From Fistulifera solaris (taxonomy: Eukaryota > Bacillariophyta > Bacillariophyceae > Naviculales > Stauroneidaceae): DNA of 64,000 bases. The notes beneath the pieces were generated by a model that made no database searches, was not told the origin of the DNA, and saw only the letters and a list, made by a program, of their open reading frames with translations. Location: positions 434,001 through 498,000 of the forward strand of contig AP026150.1 in NCBI GenBank assembly GCA_030295235.1, written 5' to 3'. Made by a program: the position numbers and the translations under genes. Numbering within the stretch: position 1 is the first letter of the stretch; every line of letters starts with the position of its first letter. Below are positions 32,528 to 44,124 of the stretch, one piece after another.

Positions 32528-33601
32528 TTACGATTGAAATATTGCAAAATTGGCTTCGAGTGTATTTTGAATGGTTTCAAAGCTCATAAAGATGATCCCT
32601 TGTCCTGGAACGACACGACCCAATCGCGGCACAACACCCGAATACAAGGCCGCCACTCCTTCGTTTTTCAGTATTTGCAGGAAACAATCGAGAGTATTTT
32701 TGTAACGACGCGCTTCGGTTCCTTGCATGCGTGTCTTGATGACATCAAACGGATTGTTGCCCAGTGTACTAAAGCACCCGGCCGACATTCCACCCAAGAG
32801 TCCCAACAAGGGTGTCATGGGCGTTGTTCCGTCATTTGTGACAATACGCTTGTATTCATTGAACCACATGAATCGCAGACCCTGATTCGACCCTTGTTTC
32901 AGTGCCGTTGCCGACGCCCCTTGATAAATCCCTTTCCATCCTTCCTTTCTCAATATTTCCTGCATCCCGGCCCGAAAGGGTTGATTCTTTTCAATGCATC
33001 GTGTTTTAATGGTTTCGACAGGTGTCACAATAATGAGAGCTTCGGCTACTCCGGCTCCCAATCCTGCGACAAAGTTCTTGGCCGGTGTCAAATTACCGTT
33101 CGTGTCACGCAACTGTTCTTTGATGATGGAATTCAAACCAAATCGAATGCCGGCTTTGGGGATCGAACCAATTAAACTGAAAAAATTATGATATGAGAAA
33201 ATACAGTCAACAAGAAGACAAGAAAGAAAGGAATCTGCAACGTACGTAGGTGCCAAACCGCGATACAGTGACAGAAAACCGGTTTCGCGAACTGTGTAAG
33301 CCAATCCTCCCATCATACTCGTATACGGAGGCTTACTACCGGCCATTTTTGACTGCAATTGCAATTGTGTCTGTCGGAAAAAGAAGAAGAAGAAGAAGAA
33401 GAAGAAGAAGAAGAAGAAAAAAAACACGACGATCAGAACATTTTTCGATTCGACCCAAACCAGTTTCAATCTATTTTCGTTCGTTATAAAAATTACCTTG
33501 ATAAACTCCATCGGCCAAACCGCCGTGGCTTCAATGCCACCAGCAATACATCCGGCTGCCAAAGCTGTGAAAGGATTCTTCTTTTTTTTCGTTCCTGACA
33601 T
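32528..33601 (-). CDS. Mitochondrial tricarboxylate (citrate) carrier, SLC25 family
   Basis: Three exons: 33601-33497, 33370-33246 and 33176-32528, totalling 293 codons including the stop. The two introns are 33371-33496 (contains a TTC/GAA repeat) and 33177-33245. Splicing gives MEFIK/TQLQLQ and GLAPT/LIGSIPKAGIRFG, as in citrate carriers. All three SLC25 repeats show the P.[DE]..[KR] signature: WPMEFIKTQLQL, TPVETIKTRCI and NPFDVIKTRMQG. The GSIPKA.RFG segment and KQGSNQ are typical of the citrate/tricarboxylate transporter, which exchanges citrate for malate across the inner mitochondrial membrane. Length is normal. The nearby MMAB gene is in convergent orientation, 65 bases apart. Confidence 0.93.
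   Translation of the reverse strand: MSGTKKKKNPFTALAAGCIAGGIEATAVWPMEFIKVIFITNENRLKLVWVESKNVLIVVFFFFFFFFFFFFFFFFRQTQLQLQSKMAGSKPPYTSMMGGLAYTVRETGFLSLYRGLAPTYVADSFLSCLLVDCIFSYHNFFSLIGSIPKAGIRFGLNSIIKEQLRDTNGNLTPAKNFVAGLGAGVAEALIIVTPVETIKTRCIEKNQPFRAGMQEILRKEGWKGIYQGASATALKQGSNQGLRFMWFNEYKRIVTNDGTTPMTPLLGLLGGMSAGCFSTLGNNPFDVIKTRMQGTEARRYKNTLDCFLQILKNEGVAALYSGVVPRLGRVVPGQGIIFMSFETIQNTLEANFAIFQS
33379..33420. repeat. GAA/TTC trinucleotide repeat in a carrier intron
   Basis: About 12 GAA units on the + strand (TTC on the coding strand). They form the polypyrimidine tract just before the 3' splice site of intron 1 of the tricarboxylate carrier. Confidence 0.9.
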
Positions 33602-34077
33602 GATGAACCGAGCATGTGGGCGCGTCGCGTTGCATTATTACGGAGTACGGAGTATTATTTTTTTTTCGCTGTCGCTTTTGCTTGCGCGAAATGCACGAAG
33701 CGCGAATCTTTGAAGCGTCCGTCTTGCGTCCGCGCACGGCGGATAAACGGGGAATATCATCATTAACAATGACGTCATCCCGTCACTCTACCTTATGTAC
33801 TTGTAACTTGAGAGAGGGGGCTACTCCTTGGGTAGGACTACCGGGTATGGTACCAGTACAAAGGGTTAGGGTTTGTACTTGTACCGGGCGACGACGATAG
33901 AAGCGTTGGACGAAGAAAGACGCGATAATAATATGATGAATTCGAAATTTTTCTACGGAGTACTCCGAGTATTTCTTTTTCTAATGAACGATATCATCAT
34001 TAACAATAAAACACATTCATTCGGTTGCTGCAGCACAAAATTTCCTCCTTGATTGTTTTAAAAGATAGATTTAAAAC
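33602..34077. promoter_or_regulatory. Divergent region, carrier / ABCG, with clustered TACGGAGTA motifs
   Basis: 476 bases between divergent genes. Contains two overlapping TACGGAGTA copies at 33639-33654, one at 33954-33962 fused to TACTCCGAGTA (33961-33971), and a GGTACCAGTAC/GTACTTGTACC imperfect inverted repeat around 33848-33887. Both promoters should lie here. Confidence 0.5.
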
Positions 34078-35999
34078 ATGAGTGGACCGGAGAACGAAGA
34101 AAACAATGTTCAGTCGGCGAGAAGTAATAATGAGGATATTGAGGCCACGTCTCGCCCTCCTGTCTACACACCGGCTTGCCCGGACAATGCTCCGGCGGTT
34201 CTGACATTCTCGGATTTGACGGTGACCAAACGAGGCGGTAACAAGAAGAAACTTCTGAACAACGTTAGTGGAAGTATGACAGGCGGTCTTTGGGCTATCA
34301 TGGGTGAGCCGTTTGGAATGTCCTTGTTGCCCTTGTTGTTACGAAAATCGAATTAACGCATTTTCTCACATTTTCGTTATTTAACGACTAGGCCCTTCCG
34401 GCAGTGGTAAAACAACTCTGCTAAGCACTCTCGCTTTGAGACTCAACACCCGAGTAATGGAAGTCAAAGGAGAGATCCGTCTGAACGGCAGAGAGTACGA
34501 CGCAAGTCTCCTGAAATCCATGTCCGCCTACGTCATGCAAGACGATCTTCTCCATGCCGAGCTCACGGTGGCCGAGACACTTTACTGGGCTTCACTTCTC
34601 CGCATGCCATTGGATACCACGGAAAAGGATCGTAGTGAAAGGGTCCAGGAGGTCATTGAACTAATGGGTATTGAGCACAGCCGCGACACTATCGTGGGAA
34701 ATACTCGTCGCAAAGGCATTTCTGGTGGCGAGCGGAAACGTCTCTGCATTGCCGTGGAGCTACTGAACCGCCCCAAACTGATCTTCCTGGACGAACCTAC
34801 TTCCGGACTGGATAGCACCACTGCATACATTGTCATCAAGGCAATAAAGAACCTTACTTCCCTGGGTGAGTGCACCGCTGTTTGCACAATCCATCAGCCC
34901 GCTCAGATGACTTTTGCACTCTTCGACAACCTGATTTTGATGAAAAGTGGAGAAGCGGTCTTTCAGGGATCCCTTACGAACATTAGTCACTTCTTGGATA
35001 CCCTTGGCAAGCCCTGCCCCCGAATGCTTGTGTCGCCGACCACCTGATCGAGGCAATTGCGCCCCACAGCTTGGACCACGAATATCACCGCAAGTTTACC
35101 GTGCCGATCGATCTGGGATACGGTTATGAAAAACACAACTTTGCTGACATGCAGGAAGCCAAAAGCATTCTTTTTCAGATTTCTGTGCTCGTCCGCCGCA
35201 ACATGCAGCAGCAGATGCGCAACTGGGATACTTGGTTGATGGGTGTCTTGTCAACCATTGTGATAGCATTCTTCATTTCCGGTGGCGTGTGGAAGATATT
35301 GGCAATGACCAGGAGGCCATTGCACTGTTACCGCCAGCATTATTCTTCACATGTGTGAACCAGGGTATTTTCGCCTCCCTTCAGTGCGTGAACTCTTTCC
35401 CAGGCGAACGAGCGATCATGCTGCGCGAGCGCCAGTCCGGTGCCTACACCACCTTGGCTTATTTCACGGCCAAATCGCTGGTTGACACAGTGGTGCTGGT
35501 TTGGCAGCCCATCCTCTTCTCGTGCATTGTTTACCCAATGTTCAACTTGCAGGACGATGTACAGAAGTTCTTTATCTACATGTTGTTCATGGTGCTTTGC
35601 TCGATGGCCGCCGTCGCTCTCGCCACCGCGGTGACCTGTATCGCGCTGACCGTGGAGCTCTCTACCGTGATCCTTTCCTTGTTCTTTGAAATCTGCCGCC
35701 TGTATGGAGGGTTTTTCACTTCTCCCAACCAGCTGGACACCCCGGAATTTGTGAAATGGAAATGGCTGGATGCGATCAGTTACATCAAGTACGCCTTTGT
35801 CGGTGTGGCGCTCAACCAACTCAATGACCTAGAGTTCACCTGTCCGAGTGGGGACTGCGAAATCACTGCGGGTGAGCAGGTGTCGGTCCAGAAGGGTTAT
35901 GATGAGTACAGCATTCCCTTGTGTGCCGGCATTTTAGTTTTGTATATCGCCGTATGTCGATTCATTGGTTACATGGGATTGAAGTTCATCAAGCACTAA
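34078..35999 (+). CDS. ABCG-type (WHITE family) half transporter
   Basis: One nucleotide-binding domain precedes six membrane helices, the ABCG order. Exon 1 (34078-34303) is joined to 34392 by an 88-nt GT..AG intron that completes Walker A (GPSGSGKTTLLS). Later motifs are the Q-loop MQDDLLHAELTV, signature ISGGERKR, Walker B KLIFLDEPTSGLD, and the H-loop CTIHQP. The membrane part includes RNMQQQMRNWDTW, FPGERAIMLRERQSGAYTTLAY, SCIVYPMFNL, and an extracellular Cys pair near CPSGDC. Two single-base losses interrupt it: at C5 35017-35021 (one C more restores CPPNACVADHLIEAIA) and near 35295 (one G more restores VWKDIGNDQEA). Coding sense is excellent throughout, so these look like assembly errors. 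Total length about 610 residues. The substrate is unknown. Confidence 0.88.
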
Positions 36000-36071
36000 C
36001 CGAATTGTATAGTTAAAAAGTCTTTTTGCATTAGATACCGAGTTTATAATGCTCACGTCTCGTGAAAACGA

Positions 36072-36290
36072 CATAATTTCTGTATGATCAAAAGCACTCC
36101 TTGTGCAGAATTTCTTTAACGTACACAGAATCTCTGTATTACCGAAAGCACCTTCTCCAGAATTTCTTTAAATTACACAGAATCTCTAATCTCTATATGA
36201 CCAAAACACCCTGTCCAGAATTTCTGGATATAAAGCAGAATTTCTGTATGATGAAAGCATCCTGTCCTAACCGTACCCAGATTTTCTGGA
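36072..36290. repeat. Imperfect tandem repeat with a period of about 51-58 bases
   Basis: Units begin CAGAATTTCT at 36106, 36158 and 36216, after a partial unit from 36072. Each unit contains a second, related half, ACAGAATCTCTGTAT, then GAAAGCA.CCT.TC. Within each unit the two halves share CAGAAT.TCT. The repeat lies between the ABCG stop and the first LRR-like gene. Confidence 0.8.
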
Positions 36291-36342
36291 ACTTGCAATA
36301 ACCGTTGTGCTCGGTGCTCGTCGCCATTATTCCGCAAATAGT

Positions 36343-37992
36343 ATGCATTTTTTGAAACTTACATGGCAATGGCTCATTCATTTCGTTCGCTCTCTGATGA
36401 ATAACTTATCATTCTCACAGATATCTGGAGATGCAATGAAGGAATCAGCCGAGATACAACTGGCACACAAATTGAAAGACCTGTACGATGCTCCTCGTAC
36501 CTCTTCGTATCAATTCACCGAATGGATTCTGCAGCGTCGACCTGTATCCATGAAAGCTTTTTGTCTTTCCTTTAATCAGAATGAAAGCAATTCATTGCTG
36601 AAACCGATCGACAATAAATATATTTGGGTGAACGATGAAGCATTTGTACGATATTATTCTCCCAACACGGACCCATCGAGTTATTTACTCGAAACACGAG
36701 GCATCGATCACAATTTACCTCCTGCATTGCAACGAATCTCTTATGTTATTATATTGAAACGGAATAAAGAGGAAACAGAATACTATTTTCATGTTCACGC
36801 CTTGTCCCGAGATGCCGCCGACGCCTGTCTCCAGTTGCTATGTTCGCTGAAGGATACCTATTTTTCCAACATGATGGTCTCAAACCAGCATTTGCGCTAC
36901 TATTCATCGCCCGGAGGAGCCGATCAAACAGAGAAATATCGGTTTGATGCCTTTTACAATATCGAGTTCTCTGGTGCCTTACAAAGAACTATGGCCGCCT
37001 TGTCAAAACGAATCTTTCTCTGTCGATGCTATTTCCGTGACGGAGGAGCTGAGGTACTGGATGTACTCCGAGCGACCGGGCCCGATTTTGTGCCATTCGA
37101 TCTGTATCTAGAAGGCGGTTGTCCCTTTGATAAGAAACACTGGGAGGAGTTTTTGATTCTTTTATCTAAGGAAAAGACATTGGTGAACAAATTGGATCTT
37201 CGAGGCTTTAGTCCGCGCCGATCGTTGCCAACATCGGAATTGGCGTTTGCTCGCGTCGGAAATTTGATATTCCGAGATCATTTGGAAGATACTTGTGGAA
37301 TCAAAGTTATTGAATCTGTCCAATGTGGAAGGAGTCCGGATGGTCTGGATTTCAAAGGCTTCGATTCTGTACAAGAATGGGACACTTTTGCAGATCACTG
37401 GCCAGCGCACAGTGTCGATTAAAGCGATTAAAGCTGTATGATTTTGACGCCGAACGTGATCACGCGCTAGATGAAAACACCCTGACGGCACGATTGATCG
37501 AGTCACTTTGCCATGCTTTGAATAACAACAATTCACTCGTCGAACTGGCGATTGACTTTTCTATCAACATGATTCGCGACGACTTTTTTGCGTGTCATGC
37601 GATCCGTCAAGAATCACAAGGCACTTCGAACGATTTCCTTTCAAGATTGCAATGCATGGTCGAGAGCAGATCGAATCGTGTTGACCGAGGAGTGGGTCGA
37701 CATTCTACGGCACAATGGAACAATCCAAAACGTACTTTGTGACGACGAGTTGTACGACGAGCAACTTTTCGAAGAACTTGTACAACCCCAGTTATTGCGG
37801 AACAAATACATGACATTAATCCATAGGTCTCAGCAAATGCATGATGTTCGGAGCCGCGCGTATTTCGTCGGACGATGGATTGAAGAATCTGCAGGTGACC
37901 TCTTCTCGCCTCACATCACATTTATGCTTCTTCGAATGAACACTGACGTGTTATTAAGCTATCGTAACTCATATCACAAGCGGACTCAGTGA
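36343..37992 (+). CDS. LRR-like paralogue A (split by two single-base shifts)
   Basis: This is a member of a local four-gene family. The start is either the ATG at 36343 or the one at 36436. TTCTCACAG just before 36421 could be a splice acceptor from an upstream exon. Aligning to copy C (41065) shows collinear blocks: YQFTEWILQRRPVSMKAF, YIWVNDEAFVRYYS, LPPALQRISYVIILKR, FHVHALSRDAADACLQLL, FDAFYNIEFS, CPFDKKHWEEFLILLS and NKLDL. After the T4 run at 37386-37389 (one T short) come LASAQCRLKRLKLYDFDAE and NNSLVELAIDF. After the T6 run at 37584-37589 (one T long) come NHKALRTISF and LRNKYMTLIHRSQQMHDV. The repeated N..L..L/LKRL pattern is that of RNI-like leucine-rich repeats. The function is unknown. 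The two shifts may be sequencing errors. Confidence 0.65.
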
Positions 37993-38809
37993 TTGGCTCT
38001 AATAGTCGCTTGAATAATCTTCGGTCAAGACCTTTTTCGATCATCTTGTGCACGGTTTCGGATGTTCTGTTGTAGAGTCACCTCCCAAACCGAGTTTCCC
38101 GTTAAAGAGATATTGCTACTTAACCTACCAATACATATTCCGAGCAAGAATCCAAGCTGGGTGTCCTCTTAGTCTACGGTTTTTGCCAATTTTCCTGGTG
38201 AAGGTTTTAGGCAATTACGACTGCTTTTAGTCATGAACCATATTGATCCATTTGCCCTTTGCGCATCTTCAGCTCAGATCTCCGACTTAAGTACAATATA
38301 AACTTACAACGTAGCAACTTTGTGATTCGTGCTAGAATGCTTCTGGCAAAAAGCGGTGAGGATCGCATTGCTCCAATTATTTACGGTCGACCCAGGTGTA
38401 GGCTTTACACAATGACTGCATTTCAGTCAGAAAAATTTATGCTTTGTAGTTGACGCTAGACCTAGAGAGGTACTCGCATTAAATTACATGGTAAGCCAGT
38501 AAGCAAATTGGCTTGCTTGGGCTTCGCTTGACTTTCGCTGGGCTTGATAGAGCACATTCAATCAACCGAAGTTTTAGATGATTAGGGATTAGGGATAGAA
38601 GCCGATTCTCTAGACAAAACTTTTTCGACGATAGTCCCGACCGCTACGACATAGAAAGGGAAAGACACCGCACTGCGAAAAGATGCGCATCTACGCAAAG
38701 GTATACTTCTAAGAAGCAGAGACTTCTTTGTTGTTTTTCATAATCAAAATCAAGGTATCTTTTTGATCGACTGAGTCACAAACATTCGATAGGGTTTCAA
38801 GGAAGATTA
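37993..38809. other. Intergenic region between LRR-like copies A and B
   Basis: 817 bases with no supported gene. A short AGGGATTAGGGAT string occurs near 38583. The last ~100 bases probably hold the former 5' region of copy B. Confidence 0.5.
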
Positions 38810-40378
38810 TGGCTACGCTACAACGGATTGTGGATGAACGGTTTCCTTTGGACGATGCGTCTCCAAAGCACATATCTTTGACGAATCTAAACCCGCATCA
38901 TCGGCCTCTATCGATGCATTCTTTTGTGATCTCTTTCGTTATCGAACGGATGATACTCCTTTGATTTCGGTATGAGCACGAACAGGTGCATTTGGGTCAA
39001 TGATGACGCGTTTGTACGGTATGATGGCAAATACGCATCCTCTTTCCACGTCGAAAGGGAATGCAGGGAACGTAACATCGCCCCGTCTTTGCAACAGTGT
39101 ACCTACATTTTACTTCTCAACAGGGATTACGATGATCTCTATTTATACATTCACGCCGTGAATAAAGAAGCTGCGGATTCTTGTTTTGAGTTTCTGTTCT
39201 CCTTGAAGGATACATTTTTTGCCAGGTTACTGATCTCTCGTTAGCATACGGAGTATTACACGTACCTGTCGGGGTACTTTAACCGAGTGCTCATCGCCTC
39301 AATGCCTTCTACGAGCTAGAGCTTACGTATGAATGGCAGCAGATGATTGTGGCAGCGTCCAAGCGGACGCTGTTGTCCGATTGCCGCTTCTGCGATGGGG
39401 GCACCGCAATTCTTACTGGATTACTAGAGACAGGGCCCGATTTTGAACCGATTGACTTGTACATGGCCGGTGAATGTCCTTTTGATGACAATTGTTGGAC
39501 ACAATTTCTTACTCTCTTGTTAGGGATAAAAGCTGGTGAACAAACTGGATATAAGTGATCTTACCTTACGCCCATCGTCTCGAACAACAGAACTGGCATC
39601 CGCCCGCGTAAATAACTTGATTTTTGGGGAAAAATTGGACATTTGGTTTCGCCATTAGATCGCTGCGTCGATCAGCGATGGAAATAGTCCGGAAAAGACT
39701 TGATTTTTTCGGCTTGGACACTCTACGGACGTGAGACGATCTTTGCAAATCACTTGCCAGTACAAAATGCCAACTCAAAAGGCTTAAGATATTTGAGTTT
39801 GACGATGGGGTCCAAAATGCCGACGAGCACGAGATATAAGCAGCGTCGGCGCTGACAGATTCACTTTGTTACGGTCTGTCTCACAATAAGTTACTCGTCG
39901 AAGTGGACATCGGACACTCCGCACAATCTCTCTGTGGGCTCTCGACGACTGGTCGGAAGAATGTGATCCGGAAGTGTTTGCTAATGTCTCGGGAGAAATC
40001 TTACGGCACAATAAAACGATTCTGAATATTCGATTTGACGAAGCCGTATGCGACAGTCGTGTTTTTGAGATACACACCCGACCTCATCTAATACGTAAAA
40101 AGTATCTGACGTTAGTTGAAAGGTCTCAACAGATGCAGGATCATTTGAGCCGTGCATTTTTCGTGGGTAAATGGAAAGAGGAAGCCGTGGAGGAACAAGC
40201 TTCTCCTCTGATCACGAACATGCTTCTTCGAATGACAGCGGATATCCTATCAAGCTACTTGGATCCAAAATATAGGCAAAAGATTATTCCTTTGAATGCT
40301 TTACTAGCCACTATCTTCACTTTGGAATTCTTCCGACAAAGTTTACAATTTTCCCTTGAATGTGCAATCAAGTGGTGA
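38810..40378 (+). pseudogene. LRR-like paralogue B, decayed
   Basis: Collinear with copies A and C but spread over all three frames with several stops. Recognisable pieces are LDDASPKH near 38855, CIWVNDDAFVRYDGKYASS near 38985, LYIHAVNKEAADSCFEFLFS near 39145, ASKRTLLSDCRFCDGG near 39355, CPFDDNCWTQFLTLL near 39480, NKLDISDLTLRPSSRTTEL near 39550, a degraded middle (39600-39960), and EILRHNKTILNIRFDE, KKYLTLVERSQQMQDHLSRAFFVG and ITNMLLRMTADILSSYL to 40260. The C-terminal 100 residues are the best preserved. Sequence identity is closest to copy C. One TACGGAGTA lies inside (39247-39255). Confidence 0.8.
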
Positions 40379-41064
40379 AGCATCGATAGATGCCTCGCGA
40401 TCGCCTGCTTCAACGACGTTTCGCCACAAAGATTATGGTCAGCTCCACTACCACCGAAAGAAACTGCGCGACTTAAGGCACTATCGAAAACTAATCGATT
40501 GCGTAAACGATAATGATGCAGAAAGCACCGATAAAAGATCAAGAGGCACATGAGCAAATCGTGTCGCCAAGCGCTATTTGGGAACAATGCGAAAGTAGCG
40601 GAAGAGTTTGATCTCTTGTAAGAATGGGATGTCTACTACGTCGCTTGCGCTAGTTCAGCACTTCTATTTGATCGTAATTATCCGAGACGCATAGTCTAAT
40701 CGCCATGCCTTCTTCTACGTCTTCTCTGCAGACTAATTGTAACTCACTCTAGATTTGCTGTTTGATTGTTCCGGATTCAAACCATGGAGGTTTTCTGACC
40801 TATGGGTGAGCATAATCCATTTCAAGAAATATAATAGTCAATCTTGAGCGGCATTAGCAATCTTTGACTCGCTTAGACAACTTCTCTAGGCGGATCGTTC
40901 CTTGCTCGGAATCGATTTACGACTGATTGCAGTCACGAATAGCAATAGCACCCGACGGCACGAAAATAACCACCCGTTTTAACTTACTCGCATCGCGACG
41001 ATGACGCGCGACGACAACGTCCTTCCTTATTTTCTCGCTTGTTCACAACAAAGGATATATTCTC
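40379..41064. other. Intergenic region between LRR-like copies B and C
   Basis: 686 bases with no supported gene. It should hold the promoter of copy C. Confidence 0.5.
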
Positions 41065-42690
41065 ATGCATCACATCAATTACAAATCAATCCGATCTGCA
41101 GCGCGAAGCATTATTCCGCATGAGGAACAAGGCTCACCGGAAGAAACAGCGAACTTACGACGAGTCGACAAATTGGTTCACCTGTACGATGCAACTCCGA
41201 AGCATCCTTTCACGGAATGGGCCCTGAAGCGTCGACCGTCATCGATGATAGCTTTCTGCGATCTCTTTCTTCATAAGGATTTCGGAATTTTTAAAGGGCT
41301 GATGAACCATAGAAAATACCTCTGGGTTAACGAAGACGCAGTCGTACGGAATTATTCCAAATACACCGAGTCAGATACTTACTACATCAATGCGGAAGGT
41401 AAAGACGTCAATTTACCTCCTGCTCTGCAACACATTTACTGCATTTTGATTCTTGAAAGAACTGGAAGAGAACTATACTTTCACGTTCACGCTTTGAATC
41501 AAGATGCTGCAGACGGGGCTATTGAATTTCTGCTCTCTTTGGAGGATAACTACTTTTCAAAGTTAAAAATATCTCGCCGGCACTTGCAGTACTATTCGTT
41601 TCCACTAAGAACGAGTCGACGACGCGGAAACCAACGCTTCGATGCTTTTTACAATTTAGAACTTACAGATGAGCAGCAGCGTATGATAATGACTTCGTCG
41701 AAGCGGATTCTGTTGCACGAATGCAGCTTCCGCGACGGGGGCGCTGCAGTTCTTAATAGTCTACAAGAGGTCTGGACAGACTTTAGGCCGGTTGACTTGC
41801 ACATTGAAGGCCATAGTCCTTTTGATAATGTTCATTGGGAGCAATTTCTCGCCCTCTTGTCAAGCAGGAAAAAGCTGGTGAACAAACTGGATATAAGTGA
41901 TCTTACCTTATGCCCATCTTCGCGAACAATAGAGCTGGCATTTGCTCGTGTAAAAGACTTGGTCTTTGCAGACAAGTTGGATAATTATGTTCGCCTCAAG
42001 ATTATCGAATCGATTCGTTGTGGGACCAGTCCGGACGGACTGGATTTCAGTAAGTTGGACAGTCTACAAACATGGGATGCGCTTTGCAAATCACTTGCCA
42101 GCCAGGATTGTCAACTCAAAAGACTTAAGATCCATGATTTTGATTCCGAGCGGTATAACGCTGACCGTGACGAAGCATCCGTTGCATCGGCGTCGACAAA
42201 ATCACTTTGCTACGGATTGTCTCGCAACGAATCGCTCGTCGAGTTGGACATAGGTTTTACGGCCATGACGCGAAACAACTTCTTACGCATTCTACAATGC
42301 ATCGAGCATCACAAGACACTCCGAGCAATTTCTTTGTGGGCTCCCGAAGAATGGTCGGAAGGTTTCGATCCGAAATTGTTTACAAGGGCCTGGGGAGAAA
42401 TCCTGAAACGAAATCAAACCATTTTGTTCGTTCGATTTGACGAAGACTTGTACAACGAGCGTATTTTTGAGAGACGTGTGATACCTCAATTAATACGCAA
42501 CAAGTATTTCATGTTGATTGGAAGGTCTCAGCAGGTGAAAGATAGTTTGAGCCGTGCATTTTTCGTTGGTAATTGGATTCAGGAAGCCGTGGAAGAACAC
42601 GCTTCTCCTCCCATCACGTATATCCTTATTCGGATGAACGCAGATATCATATCAACCTATTTGCATGAAAAATACAGGCGGAGAGGGTGA
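41065..42690 (+). CDS. LRR-like paralogue C (intact, 541 residues)
   Basis: An intact single-exon member of the cluster. An N-terminal globular part (FTEWALKRRPSSMIAF, YLWVNEDAVVRNYSKYT, LPPALQHIYCILILER, FHVHALNQDAADGAIEFLLS) is followed by LRR-like repeats from about residue 210: SSKRILLHECSFRDGGAAVL, VDLHIEGHSPFDNVHW, KLVNKLDISDLTL, LKRLKIHDFDSE, NESLVELDIGFTAMT and HKTLRAISLW. The end is helical (RRVIPQLIRNKYFMLIGRSQQ, NADIISTYLHEKY). No signal peptide or membrane helix is seen. I know no named family. The repeats suggest a protein-binding scaffold, and the N-terminal module looks peculiar to this family. It serves as the reference for copies A, B and D. Confidence 0.85.
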   Translation: MHHINYKSIRSAARSIIPHEEQGSPEETANLRRVDKLVHLYDATPKHPFTEWALKRRPSSMIAFCDLFLHKDFGIFKGLMNHRKYLWVNEDAVVRNYSKYTESDTYYINAEGKDVNLPPALQHIYCILILERTGRELYFHVHALNQDAADGAIEFLLSLEDNYFSKLKISRRHLQYYSFPLRTSRRRGNQRFDAFYNLELTDEQQRMIMTSSKRILLHECSFRDGGAAVLNSLQEVWTDFRPVDLHIEGHSPFDNVHWEQFLALLSSRKKLVNKLDISDLTLCPSSRTIELAFARVKDLVFADKLDNYVRLKIIESIRCGTSPDGLDFSKLDSLQTWDALCKSLASQDCQLKRLKIHDFDSERYNADRDEASVASASTKSLCYGLSRNESLVELDIGFTAMTRNNFLRILQCIEHHKTLRAISLWAPEEWSEGFDPKLFTRAWGEILKRNQTILFVRFDEDLYNERIFERRVIPQLIRNKYFMLIGRSQQVKDSLSRAFFVGNWIQEAVEEHASPPITYILIRMNADIISTYLHEKYRRRG

Positions 42691-43267
42691 TCCGTTCCAC
42701 TGAGGCTTCCGACTCTCCTCAGCTGGGAATATTCCCGACAATGTAATATTACTCGTTTGATAGATCTCGTTGGGGTGCAACCATGACTGGTGTAATTTTG
42801 ATAGATGCCACGCGATGGCCTACTATAGTGATATATCGCCACGAATCACGAAGACTCTCTTACCATCTACTCTCTAGGTATATTGCACCGACATCGTTCT
42901 CAGCTTACGATGAACGTCGACATCCTCCCCCTCCTCCCATACCGTTTCATGATTAAACTCTCGAGATCAAGAGCTATTCCATGAGCTATAATGCACGAAG
43001 CTCGCGAGCTGTTTTCTCAGAATAATAAAGAGCTGAAGTTGAAGGTTGTAGAGCCATCGACCTTAGTTTTTGACCAACCATGCGGTCTGGCGTACTTCCG
43101 TAGAACTCATTTCTCCACCACGCATCGTTTTCGACACAACATTAAAGTCACAACATTTTCTTTTCGCCTTACTTCCCATAAAAGGAACAATCCTTCAACA
43201 CTAATAGTGTCCGTCACCATGTTTCGATGAAAGAATACGTCGCCGATCATCCGACAAACAGTGCAGG
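42691..43267. other. Intergenic spacer before the hydrolase
   Basis: 577 bases with no supported gene. It should contain the promoter of the hydrolase at 43268. Confidence 0.5.
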
Positions 43268-44124
43268 ATGGGGCGCAAGTTCTTATTAGGGTGGTTTCTT
43301 TGTGTGCCGATGCTTGCGACGGCGCTTTCCACAACCCAATACCTCCATCAACAACGATGTCTACTTACAGAATGCCCAAAGCCTCGGCTTCCTCCTCTAG
43401 TACTTTTGCCCGGTATGGCACAGTCCATAGCAGCGTGGGAGTCCCATGTACCCGCCTTGGCGAAAGATCGACATGTGCTCATCTACGAACCAATGGGGAT
43501 CGGTCCCTACCAGGAAGCTTGGTCAGATGTTTCTTTACCAGCGCAAGCCGATCGTCTGGACGAAACATTACAAACAATATGGGATAACGAAGCTGTGCAT
43601 GTGGCGGGTTTCTCATTGGGTGGACGCATTGCTATGGCGTTAGGATGCCAACATCCAGAGCGTCTGCGGAAATTGCACCTCACGGGAGTCTCTCTTGAAC
43701 GATCCGATGGGGGTCAGTTGCAACTCATGGGCTGGCTCGATCATTTAGAGCACGGGAGTATTCGATCTTTTGCTTGGTCGGCTATCTTAGCGACATACTC
43801 GCCTGCTTATTTGATACAGCAAAAGAGAAAATTCCATTGTGGGTGGAAAGTATTTGTAAGACGCATTCGGTTCATGGCTTACGTTTGCTACTAGAACAAG
43901 CGCACGATCACGATCCGGCGTGGTCCGTCGCTGCCATGGCGCAACGTTTACGTGTATTAGGTCACCTCTGTGTCGGCGAAAACGACATGCTAGGGCACAA
44001 CACGGAAGGGTTGGCGCACGCTTTAGGTTGGCTTGCCCCTACAATCGTATCGGCTGCTGGTCATGCTGTACCAATGGAAGCTGGTCGATTATGGCGAGAG
44101 GATGTCAAGAATACTTTACGGTGA
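43268..44124 (+). CDS. Secreted or organellar alpha/beta hydrolase
   Basis: The N-terminal 20 residues form a signal peptide (FLLGWFLCVPMLATALS). The fold is clear: strand and oxyanion region PPLVLLPGMAQSIAAWESHV, strand HVLIYEPMGIG, nucleophile elbow VAGFSLGGRIAMALG (Ser in GFSLGG), a probable acid (GENDMLG) and the catalytic His in SAAGHAVPMEAG. These are in the normal order for MenH-like or esterase/lipase alpha/beta hydrolases. The frame breaks at the A4 run 43821-43824. One more A gives LIQQKEKIPLWVESICKTH and continues to the stop at 44124. About 285 residues in all. The substrate is unknown, and a MenH-like role is only one possibility. I see no Phe-type plastid motif at the cleavage site, so secretion or ER is the simplest reading. 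Confidence 0.8.

Noticed and set aside
36072-36290. Possible CRISPR-like array
   Set aside because: Units are directly adjacent and diverged, with no unique spacers, in a eukaryotic setting. It is a tandem repeat.
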